Source: Streptomyces geranii (lineage in GTDB: Bacteria > Actinomycetota > Actinomycetes > Streptomycetales > Streptomycetaceae). From it: a stretch of 64,000 nucleotides of DNA. A program made the translations under genes and the position numbers. The notes under the pieces were generated by a model that saw nothing but the letters and a program-made list of their open reading frames with translations, was not told the origin of the DNA and did not search any database. The DNA lies in the NCBI RefSeq assembly GCF_002954775.1, contig NZ_PJME01000004.1:62001-126000 (forward strand), read 5' to 3'. Below, piece after piece: positions 41,209 through 49,846 of the stretch. Position 1 is the first letter of the stretch. Each line of letters opens with the position of its first letter.

Positions 41209-42228
41209 CTACCCGGTCGGCAGTGCGACCGGCTGGCCGGTGCGCAGCGACTCGTAGGCCGCCAGCACGATCCGCAGGGTACGCAGACCCGCCTCGCCGT
41301 CGGGGGAGGGGCGCCGCCCGGTGCGTACGGCGTCGAGGAACTCGTCGAGCATCGCGGCGTCCAGATCCACCCCGCCCGCCTCCCAACGGCCGCGCCCGGT
41401 ACGGGAGTCGAAGCCGCCGAGCAGCGGCGGGAAGGCGTCGAACTCCACGATCGCCTTCTCGGCGACGCAGGTCATCGCGAGCCCGCCCCACGTCGGGTGG
41501 TCCGGCGGATGACTCCAACTGGCGTCCACGGCGGTGACCAGCCCGCCGGGGTACCGGATGGTGACCAGCCCCGCCGTCTCCACCTCGGGCGTCGGACCGC
41601 CGTCGTCGAGGACGCTGTTCGCCTGCGCGTACACCTCCGCCGCCTGCTCGCCGTCCAGCAACGCGTCCACCAGGTCGGCGACATGGACGGTGTGGTCGGC
41701 CAGCGCGCCGCCGCCCGCCAGCTCCGGGTCGGCGAACCAGGCATGCGAACGGGCCGGATTCGAGCCGTTGTTGGCGCCATGGACACTGATCAGCCCGCCG
41801 AGCGAGCCCTCGGCGAAGGCCCGGCGCAGGGCGGTGAAGGCGGGGCTGAACCGTACGGGATAGGCGGTCATCAACCGCACCCCGGCATCAGCGCAGGCGT
41901 CGATCATGGCCGTCGCGTCCGCCTCCGTCGTCGCGAGGGGCTTCTCGCACAGGACGTGCGCCCCGCTCGCGGCGGCCCGTTCGACCAGGTGCCGGTGCCG
42001 GGCGTTCTCGCTGGTGACGATGACGGCGTCGGGGCGTTGGGCGAACACCTCGTCCCAGGTGTCGGCGTAGGCGACGCCGAGCCGTTCGGCGAGGGCGCGG
42101 CCACGGGTGGGGTCGCCGGGCGGGGCCTCCGGGTCGGCGGTGATCAGTTCGATGCCCTCGCGGTCCCGCAGCAGCCCGATGTAGGTCGCGGCGTGCAGAT
42201 GGGCGAAGGACAGTACGGCGACTCTCAC
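41209..42228 (-). CDS. Gfo/Idh/MocA family oxidoreductase
   Basis: A 339-residue NAD(P)-dependent sugar or inositol dehydrogenase-like protein. The Rossmann N terminus (RVAVLSFAHLHAATYIGLLRD) lacks the usual GxGxxG and reads S-F-A-H-L-H instead, an odd nucleotide site seen in one Gfo/Idh subgroup. The EKPL motif (HVLCEKPLA) and the substrate domain with NGSNPARSHAWFADPELAGGGALADHTVHVADL follow. GTG 42228 overlaps the previous stop by 4 bases. Last gene of the sugar operon. Confidence 0.88.
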   Translation of the reverse strand: MRVAVLSFAHLHAATYIGLLRDREGIELITADPEAPPGDPTRGRALAERLGVAYADTWDEVFAQRPDAVIVTSENARHRHLVERAAASGAHVLCEKPLATTEADATAMIDACADAGVRLMTAYPVRFSPAFTALRRAFAEGSLGGLISVHGANNGSNPARSHAWFADPELAGGGALADHTVHVADLVDALLDGEQAAEVYAQANSVLDDGGPTPEVETAGLVTIRYPGGLVTAVDASWSHPPDHPTWGGLAMTCVAEKAIVEFDAFPPLLGGFDSRTGRGRWEAGGVDLDAAMLDEFLDAVRTGRRPSPDGEAGLRTLRIVLAAYESLRTGQPVALPTG

Positions 42229-43259
42229 TGCTCGATTCCCTTCGTGGCGACGGTGGTTGAGCCAGTTGTTCCCGGCGCGAGTTCCACGGCCCGTCCGGTG
42301 CGCGCCGACTCGGCCGCCGCCTCGGCGATGCGGACGGCCGTCACCCCGTCCCGGCCGCTCACCCGGGGTTCGGGACCGCCCGCGAACGCCGCCGCGAACT
42401 CGCGGATCTGGGTGACGTACGGCGACTCCCCGAAGTCCCCGGCCGGGATGCCCTCCGCCGGGCCGCCGGACACGGCACCCGTGATCCGCAGATCCAGATG
42501 CGCCAGCGAGTCGTGCTGGACGGTGCCACCGGTGCCCGACACCTGGAACGTGGTACGGAACGGTGTCGCGGGCGGCCCCCACACCCCGACGACCTGGGAG
42601 ATCGTGCCGCTCGCATGGGTGAGCACGGCCGTGCCGGTGGCTACCGCGCCCTCCGGTGCCGGGGCGGTGAGGTGCCCCTGCTGGGCGGCGTGGACGCGGA
42701 CGACGTCGCCGAAGAGCCAGCGGGCGATGTCCATGTCGTGGATCATCTGGTCCGTCAGGATCCCGCCGGAACGCGCCGGGTCGGCGAACCAGCCGCTCCA
42801 GGTCGGGTAGCGGCCGGTGCGGGTGAACCGGGCCACGGCCACCCGGCCCAGGGCGCCCCCTGCGACGAGGTCGCGCAGCCGGGCGTACGCGGGGAAGAAA
42901 CGTACGACATGCCCCGGGTACAGCCGCACCCCGGCGGCCTCCGCCGCGTCGGCCATCTCCGTCGCCTCCGTCGCGCCGAGCGCGAGGGGCTTCTCGCACA
43001 GGACGTGCGCCCCGGCCGCCACGGCGGCGAGCGTGACCTCCCGGTGGGTGTCGGTCGGGGTGCACACGTCCACCACCGCGGCCCCGTCGAGCGCCTCGCT
43101 CAGCGAGCCCACCGAGGTCGCGCCGAACTCGCGGGCCAGGGCGGGGGCCCGGTCGTCGGGCGCGTAGAGGCGTACCCGCGCGCCGAGCGCCGTCCACGCG
43201 GGCAGATGCGCGCGGGCGATGCCGCCCGCGCCGATCAGCGCGACTTCGAGTTCTGCCAT
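42225..43259 (-). CDS. Gfo/Idh/MocA family oxidoreductase (second paralogue)
   Basis: A 344-residue dehydrogenase with the canonical nucleotide motif GAGGIA in VALIGAGGIARAHLPAW, VDVCTPTDTHREV, and the HVLCEKPLALG motif with the catalytic Lys. The C-terminal domain has DQMIHDMDIARWLFG, where the His is the general acid/base region. It should oxidise a sugar, inositol or aminosugar. It starts 50 bases after the second permease and forms a translationally coupled pair with the next dehydrogenase, so the imported sugar is probably oxidised by the two in sequence. Confidence 0.9.
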   Translation of the reverse strand: MAELEVALIGAGGIARAHLPAWTALGARVRLYAPDDRAPALAREFGATSVGSLSEALDGAAVVDVCTPTDTHREVTLAAVAAGAHVLCEKPLALGATEATEMADAAEAAGVRLYPGHVVRFFPAYARLRDLVAGGALGRVAVARFTRTGRYPTWSGWFADPARSGGILTDQMIHDMDIARWLFGDVVRVHAAQQGHLTAPAPEGAVATGTAVLTHASGTISQVVGVWGPPATPFRTTFQVSGTGGTVQHDSLAHLDLRITGAVSGGPAEGIPAGDFGESPYVTQIREFAAAFAGGPEPRVSGRDGVTAVRIAEAAAESARTGRAVELAPGTTGSTTVATKGIEQ

Positions 43260-43309
43260 GGAAATCTCCGACCTCCTGTGTGTTCGGTGTGTTCGGTCCG
43301 GGTGCGGGG

Positions 43310-44161
43310 TCAGCCCTTGAGGGCGCCGCTGAGCACACCGCTGATGAAGTGCCGCTGGAAGAACAGGTAGACGAGCACCACCGGGGCGATCACGATCAGC
43401 GTGGCGGCGGCGAGCAGCGGTACGTCGACGCCGAACTGCCCGGTGAAGAAGCCCAGTCCGGCCGGTGCCGTACGGCGGGACGGGTCCTGGATCAGGATGA
43501 GCGGGAGCAGGAACTGGTTCCAGCTCCACACGAAGTACAGAACACCCAGCGTCGTCACCGCCGGGCGGGAGCTGGGCAGCAGGATCCGCCAGAGCGTCGC
43601 CCACGACGAGGCACCGTCCAGCCGGGCCGCCTCGATGAGACTGCGGGGCATGGTCGCGAAGTGGGCGCGCATCCAGAACACCCCGAAGGGCATGAACGCG
43701 CCGATCTCCGCGAGCGCCAGCCCCGGCACGGTGTTCGTCAGGCCGACGGCACGCAGGTCGTAGTAGAGCGGGATGATCGTGCCCTCGGTGGGGATGGACA
43801 GGCCGAGCAGCAGATAGGCGTACAACCGCCCCCGGCCGGGCACGTCGAGCGTCGCCAGGGCGTAGCCGGCGAGCGTCGCGCACACCACCGCGGCCGGCAC
43901 CACGCACACCGCGATCAGCACGCTCGACCGCAGCAGCGTGCCGAACCCCGCCGCCGACCAGGCCCGGGAGAAGTTCTCGAAGTGCAGCCCGTCCGGGAGC
44001 GCGAAGCCGGTCAGCGGGGCGCCCGCGGGCTGGAGCGCCGCCAGCAGCAGGGAGGCGAACGGCACGAGTACGGCGGCGATGAAGAGGACGAGGACTATGG
44101 GCGCCGCCAGCCGTCCCGCAACCGCTCGCGCGGGTGCGGCAGTTGAGGTCAGCGTGGTCAC
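43310..44161 (-). CDS. carbohydrate ABC transporter permease (MalG-like)
   Basis: A 283-residue permease with six helices and the EAA loop EAARLDGASSWATLWRILLPSSRPAVTTLGVL. The GTG start overlaps the upstream permease stop as GTGA. It pairs with the MalF-like subunit. Confidence 0.9.
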   Translation of the reverse strand: MTTLTSTAAPARAVAGRLAAPIVLVLFIAAVLVPFASLLLAALQPAGAPLTGFALPDGLHFENFSRAWSAAGFGTLLRSSVLIAVCVVPAAVVCATLAGYALATLDVPGRGRLYAYLLLGLSIPTEGTIIPLYYDLRAVGLTNTVPGLALAEIGAFMPFGVFWMRAHFATMPRSLIEAARLDGASSWATLWRILLPSSRPAVTTLGVLYFVWSWNQFLLPLILIQDPSRRTAPAGLGFFTGQFGVDVPLLAAATLIVIAPVVLVYLFFQRHFISGVLSGALKG

Positions 44162-45144
44162 GGTGCCTCCCTGGACAGCCGGTTGATCACCAGGACGGCC
44201 ACCGAGATGACCGCCGTCAGGACGATCGCCAGCGCGCTGGCCACCCCCACCGCGCCGCCCCCGAACGCCAGCCGGTAGATGAGGATGCCGGGCACGACCG
44301 TGCTGTTGCCCGGGCCGCCGCCGGTGGTGATGTAGATGAGGTCGAAGCTGGACAGGGCCGCGATCACGGTGATCGACAGCGCCACCGCGAACTCGGGGCG
44401 CAGCAGCGGGACGGTGATCGACCAGAACTCCCTTACCGGGCCCGCCCCGTCCATCCGGGCCGCCTCGTAGATCTCCTGGTCGATGCGCTGGGTGCCGGAC
44501 AGGAACAGCACCATGCACAGGCCCGACACGACCCAGGTCCCGATCAGCCCGACGGCGGGCAGCGCCCAGGTGAAGCTGCCCAGCCAGGCGTCGGCGAGTC
44601 CGCCCAACCCGACTGCCCGCAAAGCCTGGTTGAGGATGCCGTCCTCGGCGTACACCCAGCGCCAGAGGATGCCGACCGCGACCAGCGGGATGACCTGCGG
44701 CAGGAACAGCACCGTCCGGACCAGCCCGGTGCCCCGGCGCCCGGCCCGCCGGGACACGAGCGCCGCCGCGACCAGGCCGACACAGATCGGCAGCACGGAG
44801 AAGAAGAGGATCAGCGCGCCCGCGTGCCAGGCGGCGGCGCGCAGCTGCGGATCGCTGCCGATCCGGCCGTAGTTGTCGAGGCCGACGAAGGACGGGAGCG
44901 TCACCCCGTCCCAGTCGAAGAACGAGAGGTAGGCGGTGTGCAGCAACGGCAGGACGGAGAACAGGGTGTAGGGGAGCAGGGCCGGCAGCAGGTACAGCAA
45001 CGCCACGGTCCGGCGTCGGCGGCGGCCGGACCGTGCCGTACGGCGGCCCCCGCGCCCGGCGCGGTCCGGCCCGGGTTTCGTCGGGCGCGGGGCGGCGAGG
45101 GCGCGGGCGGGCTCGGCGGTCAGCCGCCGGTCGGCAGTGGTCAT
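44158..45144 (-). CDS. carbohydrate ABC transporter permease (MalF-like)
   Basis: A 328-residue permease with a basic 45-residue cytoplasmic N terminus (RRTARSGRRRRRT), six helices and the EAA loop YEAARMDGAGPVREFWSITVPLLRP. It overlaps the binding-protein stop by 4 bases. No ATPase gene accompanies this transporter, as is common for Streptomyces sugar importers served by the shared ATPase MsiK. Confidence 0.9.
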   Translation of the reverse strand: MTTADRRLTAEPARALAAPRPTKPGPDRAGRGGRRTARSGRRRRRTVALLYLLPALLPYTLFSVLPLLHTAYLSFFDWDGVTLPSFVGLDNYGRIGSDPQLRAAAWHAGALILFFSVLPICVGLVAAALVSRRAGRRGTGLVRTVLFLPQVIPLVAVGILWRWVYAEDGILNQALRAVGLGGLADAWLGSFTWALPAVGLIGTWVVSGLCMVLFLSGTQRIDQEIYEAARMDGAGPVREFWSITVPLLRPEFAVALSITVIAALSSFDLIYITTGGGPGNSTVVPGILIYRLAFGGGAVGVASALAIVLTAVISVAVLVINRLSREAP

Positions 45145-46487
45145 TTGTGGTAGTTCTCGAAGTCCGACTGTAGCCCGGCCAGGAACTTCTCCGGGGTGAC
45201 CTTTCCGCCGACCAGCAGCTGGAGCTGGGTGGTGAGGGTGTCGCCCATCGTCGGGGTGGAGGAGTTCTGGATGAACGGCTGCAGCCCGGCGTCCTTGACG
45301 ATCGTCTCCCAGCCCGACTGGACATCGCCCAGCAGACCCGTCTGGCTCGGCATCGCGCCCGCGTCCGGCGCCATGAAGCCCGCCTTGGCGGTGACGGCGG
45401 CGGCCCGCGCGCTCGCCGCGAAGTCGAGGAAGGCAGCGGCTGCCGCGGCGTTCTTCGACTTGCTGGACACGCAGTAGTACACCCCGGCGCCGGTGGTGCG
45501 AACCTTTCCGCCCGCCGTGACCGGCGGCATGTTGAAGTAACCCGCCCGGTCACCAAGGCCCTTGGCCACCGCAGCCGCCGCCCAGTTGCCGCTGATCCGG
45601 AAGACCCCCTCGCCCTTGGCGAACGCGGCGGTGGCGTCGTTGTCGCTGACGCCGTTGACCTTCGGCGTGACGTACCCCTTGTCCACCCAGCGCAGCAGCG
45701 TCTCGGCCGCCGTCTTCGCCTCGGGCAGCACGATGGTGGCGCTCCGATGACCGAAGGCCCACGCCTCGCGGTCCTTCGGGGTCAGATAGGCCGAGAGCAG
45801 CACGTTGAAGGGGTGGTTGAGCCCGCCGTCCAGATTCCCGGCGACCAGCGCGGTCTCACCGGCCGCCCTGGCCTTGGCGAACAGCGCCTCCAGGTCCGCG
45901 AGGGTGGCCGGGGGAGTGGTCAGGCCCAGCTCGTTCGCCTTGGCCTTGTTGTAGTAGACGCCCTCGAAGGACAGGCCCGCGCCCACCCCGTAGAGGTCGC
46001 CGGTGCCGACGGTCTTGCCGTCCGGGGTGAGGGTGATCTGGTCCAGGCCGGGGAACTTCGTCGCCCAGCCGTACGCCTTCCCGTACTCGCCGACCTTGAG
46101 CAGCAGCCGGCCGGGGACGAGGTTCTGCATGCCTGACGTGAACTGGGCGATGTCGGGGGCCGTGTCCGCCGACATGGTGGTGTTGATGCTCTTGAGATAG
46201 TCGTCCCAGCCCGTGTACTGGCGCTTGACGGTGATGTTGGGGTGCTGCTCCCGGAAGGCGTCGAGCAGACCCGGGGTCATGGTGGTGTCGTCGGCGTCCG
46301 CGACCACCAGCGTGATCTTGTCGGCCGGTACGGCGGTGGAGAAGGGGCCGGTGCTGCTCTTGTCGGACGACGAGGCGCCCGGGGTCAGCTCACTGCACGC
46401 GGTGAGCGCCACGGCACCGATCGCACCGGTGGCCGTGAGGAACGTACGTCTGGACAGGGACGACGGACTGTGGCTCATGGATCTCAT
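45141..46487 (-). CDS. sugar-binding lipoprotein of the ABC transporter (Tat-type signal)
   Basis: A 448-residue extracellular solute-binding protein. The leader SRRTFLTATGAIGAVALTAC combines a twin-arginine motif with a lipobox ending at Cys (near residue 31). The family-1 sugar-binding body follows (ITLVVADADDTTMTPGLLDAFREQHPNITVK, TAPDIAQFTSGMQ). ATG 46487 follows AGGAG at five bases; ATG 46478 is the alternative. It is the first gene of the operon and faces the ROK regulator across a 221-base region. Confidence 0.9.
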   Translation of the reverse strand: MRSMSHSPSSLSRRTFLTATGAIGAVALTACSELTPGASSSDKSSTGPFSTAVPADKITLVVADADDTTMTPGLLDAFREQHPNITVKRQYTGWDDYLKSINTTMSADTAPDIAQFTSGMQNLVPGRLLLKVGEYGKAYGWATKFPGLDQITLTPDGKTVGTGDLYGVGAGLSFEGVYYNKAKANELGLTTPPATLADLEALFAKARAAGETALVAGNLDGGLNHPFNVLLSAYLTPKDREAWAFGHRSATIVLPEAKTAAETLLRWVDKGYVTPKVNGVSDNDATAAFAKGEGVFRISGNWAAAAVAKGLGDRAGYFNMPPVTAGGKVRTTGAGVYYCVSSKSKNAAAAAAFLDFAASARAAAVTAKAGFMAPDAGAMPSQTGLLGDVQSGWETIVKDAGLQPFIQNSSTPTMGDTLTTQLQLLVGGKVTPEKFLAGLQSDFENYHK

Positions 46488-46575
46488 GAGGTCTCCTGGG
46501 CATGACGGGACGGGGAAGCCGAGGGAGAGAAGAGGAAAGTCAGGGCACCGGGGGAGACATGCGCCCTAGTTCGAT

Positions 46576-46589
46576 AACGCAGTTGCGTT
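46576..46589. promoter_or_regulatory. inverted repeat (AACGCA-GT-TGCGTT) next to a TATAAT box, candidate ROK operator
   Basis: AACGCA (46576-46581) and TGCGTT (46584-46589) are perfect reverse complements with a 2-base spacer. A consensus -10 TATAAT follows on the plus strand at 46591-46596. The site lies in the region divergent between the sugar-binding protein and the ROK gene, in unusually AT-rich DNA. It is well placed for repression of both promoters by the ROK protein. Confidence 0.6.
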
Positions 46590-46708
46590 TTATAATCAGA
46601 GTGGGTCCGGTCCGCGTCAAGCACTCACGGCTGGATTGTTATCGTCGGGACGGTCGGTGCCGGTCCCCGATGTGCCTCGATGTTCCCCGCTGTTCAGGAG
46701 GTTGATCA

Positions 46709-47959
46709 TTGGTCCCGCAGACGTGGTGGCCGCTCGGCGGACTGCCGGAGCCGTCCGCTCCCGGGCGTGAACTCCCGGCGGTGGTGGGCGTCGGCGACCT
46801 GCGGGCCACGAACGCGGCGGCCGTTCTCGCCGCCGTCCGCACCACGGACCCGCACCCCCGGCTCGCCGCACTGGTCGAGGCGACCAGGCTCTCCCGGCCC
46901 ACGGTCGAGGCGATCGTCGAGGAACTCACCGACTGCGGCCTCATCGAGGTCGCCCCGGCCGTCTCCGCCCGGGGCCAGCGCTCGCCCGGCCGCCCGGCCC
47001 GCCGGTTCCGCTTCCGCCCGCACGCGGGCTTCGTCGTCGGCGTGGACGTACGGGCCCGCTCGGTGAGCGCCTGCGTGGCCGACCTCGACGGCAGGACGGT
47101 CGCCGTCGAACGCAGGGCGGTGCGCGCCGACTTGAGCGGCTCGGCCCGCGCCCGTGCGGTAACCGCCGTAGTACAGCGCGCTGTTGACGGCTCGGGGGCC
47201 GACGCCCGCCAGGTGTGGGCCGCGACGGTGGGCACGCCCGGACTGGTGAACCGGAGCAACTCCCGTATCCGGCAGGCCGACAACCTCCGGGGCTGGGCCG
47301 AGGCGGACATCGTCACCGTCCTCGGCGACGCCCTCGGCTGCCCGGTGGCCGTGGAGAACGACGCCAACCTCGCCGCACTCGGCGAGCAGTGGCGCGGGGT
47401 CGGCGGCGCCGCCGACGAGATGGTCTTCGTCCTGCTCGGCGAACGCCTCGGCGCCGGAGTCATCACCGGCGGGCGGCTGCTGCGCGGGCACCGGGGCGCG
47501 GCAGGCGAGATCGGCTTCATCCGCTTCCCCGGCAGCACCTCGGCACAGCCCGGACTGGAACCCCTGGTCCCGGACAGCGCGGGTCGGGAGGGCACGGGCA
47601 TCGTGGGCGGCGCGGCCTCCGGCGACCCGGAAGCGGTCGCGGCCATCACCTCGTACGGCCGGAGACTGGCCGCCGGGATCGCCCCGGTGCTGCTCGCGCT
47701 GGACCCGGCCCTGGTCGTGCTCGGCACCAGCCTCTTCCCCGTGCCCGGGCTGCTCCCGGCGGCGGAACTCCTCCTCGGGGCGGCCGAGGAGGAGGCGGCC
47801 AGTCTGCTCGTCGACCTGCCGCAGTGGCGGCTGTCCGCGCTGGGCGACGAGGCCGTGATCACCGGCGCGGTGCGGTTCGCCCTCTCGTCGGTCGAGGAGG
47901 TGCTCCGCACCCGGCCGACCAGCCTCGCCGCACGGGGCACGCTCGCGGAGCACTCGTAA
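46709..47959 (+). CDS. ROK-family transcriptional regulator
   Basis: A 416-residue repressor: winged HTH near residues 45-85 (LVEATRLSRPTVEAIVEELTDCGLIE), then a ROK/ASKHA fold (VVGVDVRARSVSACVADLDG; GTPGLVNRSN; VENDANLAALGEQ; GAGVITGGRLLRGHRGAAGEIGF). In active ROK kinases and most ROK regulators the last motif ends GEIGH and is followed by CxCGxxGCxE zinc cysteines; here His is Phe and the cysteines are missing, so it should not phosphorylate sugar and may bind ligand differently. The start is TTG 46709 with AGGAGG seven bases upstream, which decides it. It probably controls the divergent sugar operon. Confidence 0.88.
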   Translation: MVPQTWWPLGGLPEPSAPGRELPAVVGVGDLRATNAAAVLAAVRTTDPHPRLAALVEATRLSRPTVEAIVEELTDCGLIEVAPAVSARGQRSPGRPARRFRFRPHAGFVVGVDVRARSVSACVADLDGRTVAVERRAVRADLSGSARARAVTAVVQRAVDGSGADARQVWAATVGTPGLVNRSNSRIRQADNLRGWAEADIVTVLGDALGCPVAVENDANLAALGEQWRGVGGAADEMVFVLLGERLGAGVITGGRLLRGHRGAAGEIGFIRFPGSTSAQPGLEPLVPDSAGREGTGIVGGAASGDPEAVAAITSYGRRLAAGIAPVLLALDPALVVLGTSLFPVPGLLPAAELLLGAAEEEAASLLVDLPQWRLSALGDEAVITGAVRFALSSVEEVLRTRPTSLAARGTLAEHS

Positions 47960-47977
47960 CACCTCGCACGGACGGCC

Positions 47978-48586
47978 TCAGCGCAGGGCGGCCTCACCCG
48001 CCCGGACGGCACGCAGGGCGCGCTCCACGTTCTGCTCGTTCTCGCCCACCGGAGCCACGTAGTCGAGGACGCCTCGCGCGGCGGCCTCGCCGAGGGTGCG
48101 GGTGATCACCCAGGTGGCGAGGTACTGCGAGGCCAGGCAGCCGCCCGCCGTGGCGATGTTCCCCTCCGCGTGGAAGGGCGCGTCGAGCACGGTGACGCCA
48201 TGGGCCTCGACGAAGGGGCGGCTCGTCCGGTCCGTACAGGCGGGCATGTCACCGAGCAGACCGAGCCGGGCGAGCACCAGCGCGCCGGAGCACTGCGAAC
48301 CGATCAACTGCCGTGCGGGATCGAGCGGCAGCCGGGCGATCAGCCGGTCGTCGGCGACCACCTCGCGTGCCTTCACCCCGCTGCCGATCAGCACGACCTC
48401 GGCCTCGGCCACGAACTCCATCGGCCGCTGCCCGGTCACCTCGACGCCGTTCATCGACGTGACGACCGGCGTCGGCGTCGTGATGAAGGCCTCCAGACCG
48501 TCCTTGCGGCAGCGGTTGATCAGCGCGGAGGCGATGAAACTGTCGAGTTCGTTGAACCCGTCGAAAGTGACCACGGCTACCCGCAT
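47978..48586 (-). CDS. DJ-1/PfpI family protein
   Basis: A 202-residue DJ-1/PfpI-fold protein (MRVAVVTFDGFNELDSF, AEAEVVLIGSGVKAREV). The nucleophile elbow reads SQCSGALVLARLGLL, with Cys in the usual position. The family includes glyoxalases, isonitrile hydratases and regulators; isonitrile hydratase-like is plausible but not shown. ATG 48586 follows GAGAGGGG. Single-gene unit, convergent with the ROK gene. Confidence 0.85.
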   Translation of the reverse strand: MRVAVVTFDGFNELDSFIASALINRCRKDGLEAFITTPTPVVTSMNGVEVTGQRPMEFVAEAEVVLIGSGVKAREVVADDRLIARLPLDPARQLIGSQCSGALVLARLGLLGDMPACTDRTSRPFVEAHGVTVLDAPFHAEGNIATAGGCLASQYLATWVITRTLGEAAARGVLDYVAPVGENEQNVERALRAVRAGEAALR

Positions 48587-48632
48587 CACAGCCCCTCTCT
48601 CCCTTCTCTCCCTGCGAGATTCGTACGGCTGT

Positions 48633-49643
48633 CTATTGTCCCGCGGTCTGGAAACCGTCGGCGGACCGGTCGCGGACCGCCGGTTCCGGGGCGGGCGGCG
48701 GGTCGTCGAGGAAGTCGGCGGTCGGTACGTGGAAGAGCGTGCCGGTGACCGCCGTGGAGAAGTCGAGCAGCCGGTCGTGGCTGCCCGGCGGATCGCCGAT
48801 GAACATGTTCTCCAGCATCCGCTCGATGACCGACGGGGTGCTGGAGTAGCCGATGAAGTACGTGCCGAACTCCCCGCGCCCGGGCGCCCCGAAGGGCATG
48901 TTGCTGCGCAGGATCTCGCGTTCCGTGCCGTCCGGGTCGGTGATCGAGGTGAGCGCGACGTGCGAGTCGGCGGGCTTGACGTCGTCGGGCAGCTCGATGT
49001 CGGAGAGCTTGTGGCGGCCGACCGCGCGCTCCTGAGCCTCGACCGGGAGCGCGTTCCACGACGGCAGGTCGTGCAGGTACTTCTGCACGATGACATAGCT
49101 GCCGCCGGTGAAGTCCGGGTCCTGGTCCGGATCGGCGTCGCCGATGACGACGGCGGTGTTCGCGGCGGGCCCGGTGGGGTTCTCGGTGCCGTCGACGAAG
49201 CCGAGCAGATCGCGTTCGTCGAAGTACTTGAACCCCGCCACCTCGTCGCGGACGGTGACCGCGCCGCGCAGCCGGTCCATCAGCTGCGTGGCCAGCTCGA
49301 AGCAGAGGTCCGGCTGCCGGGCCTTGAGGTGGAAGAGCAGGTCGCCCGGGGTGGCCGGCGCGGTGTGCGCGGCGCCGACGACCTCCCGGAAGGGGTGCAG
49401 TTCGGCGGGCCTGGGGCCGGTGAACAGCCGGTCCCAGGCGTCGGAACCGATACCGGCGACGCAGGTCAGCTCGCCCTCCGGGCTGCGGAACCCGACGGCC
49501 CGCACCAGACCGGAGAGGTCGGTCAGCAGTTCCCGTACGACCGGTTCGCCGCCGGGGTCGACGGTCACGACCAGGAAGACGGCGGAGTTGGTGAGCGGGC
49601 TCAGTACCGACTGCGGGACGGGTTGCGGCTCGGGCACGGACAT
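48633..49643 (-). CDS. Dyp-type heme peroxidase
   Basis: A 336-residue dye-decolourising peroxidase with the catalytic GFVDGTENP (distal Asp), the likely proximal heme His near AVGRHKLSDIELP, and distal Arg in the RGEFGTYFIGYS region. No Tat signal is present, so it is the cytoplasmic class B type, which can be loaded into encapsulin nanocompartments. The C terminus (PPPAPEPAVRDRSADGFQTAGQ) is a short flexible tail; I see no encapsulin gene in the window. ATG 49643. Confidence 0.9.
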   Translation of the reverse strand: MSVPEPQPVPQSVLSPLTNSAVFLVVTVDPGGEPVVRELLTDLSGLVRAVGFRSPEGELTCVAGIGSDAWDRLFTGPRPAELHPFREVVGAAHTAPATPGDLLFHLKARQPDLCFELATQLMDRLRGAVTVRDEVAGFKYFDERDLLGFVDGTENPTGPAANTAVVIGDADPDQDPDFTGGSYVIVQKYLHDLPSWNALPVEAQERAVGRHKLSDIELPDDVKPADSHVALTSITDPDGTEREILRSNMPFGAPGRGEFGTYFIGYSSTPSVIERMLENMFIGDPPGSHDRLLDFSTAVTGTLFHVPTADFLDDPPPAPEPAVRDRSADGFQTAGQ

Positions 49644-49846
49644 TCCCCAATCCTTCGGCGAACAGGGCGAGCGGACCCGATCAGCCTCTCACCGGAGACC
49701 GCTCCCTCGCGCTGTCATCGATGATCCGCTCCCTGGCCGGTGGACGCCTGGGGGCGCGAAGCGGACCTCCGCACCGGCCGGGTGGCGCGTGCCGGAGCAC
49801 ATCGTTCCCGCGGTGATACTTGGCGGACGTTCAAGATTCGGGGGCC

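Noticed and set aside
48633..49643. Encapsulin cargo system around the Dyp peroxidase
   Set aside because: No encapsulin shell gene lies in the window and the C-terminal tail shows no clear cargo peptide.
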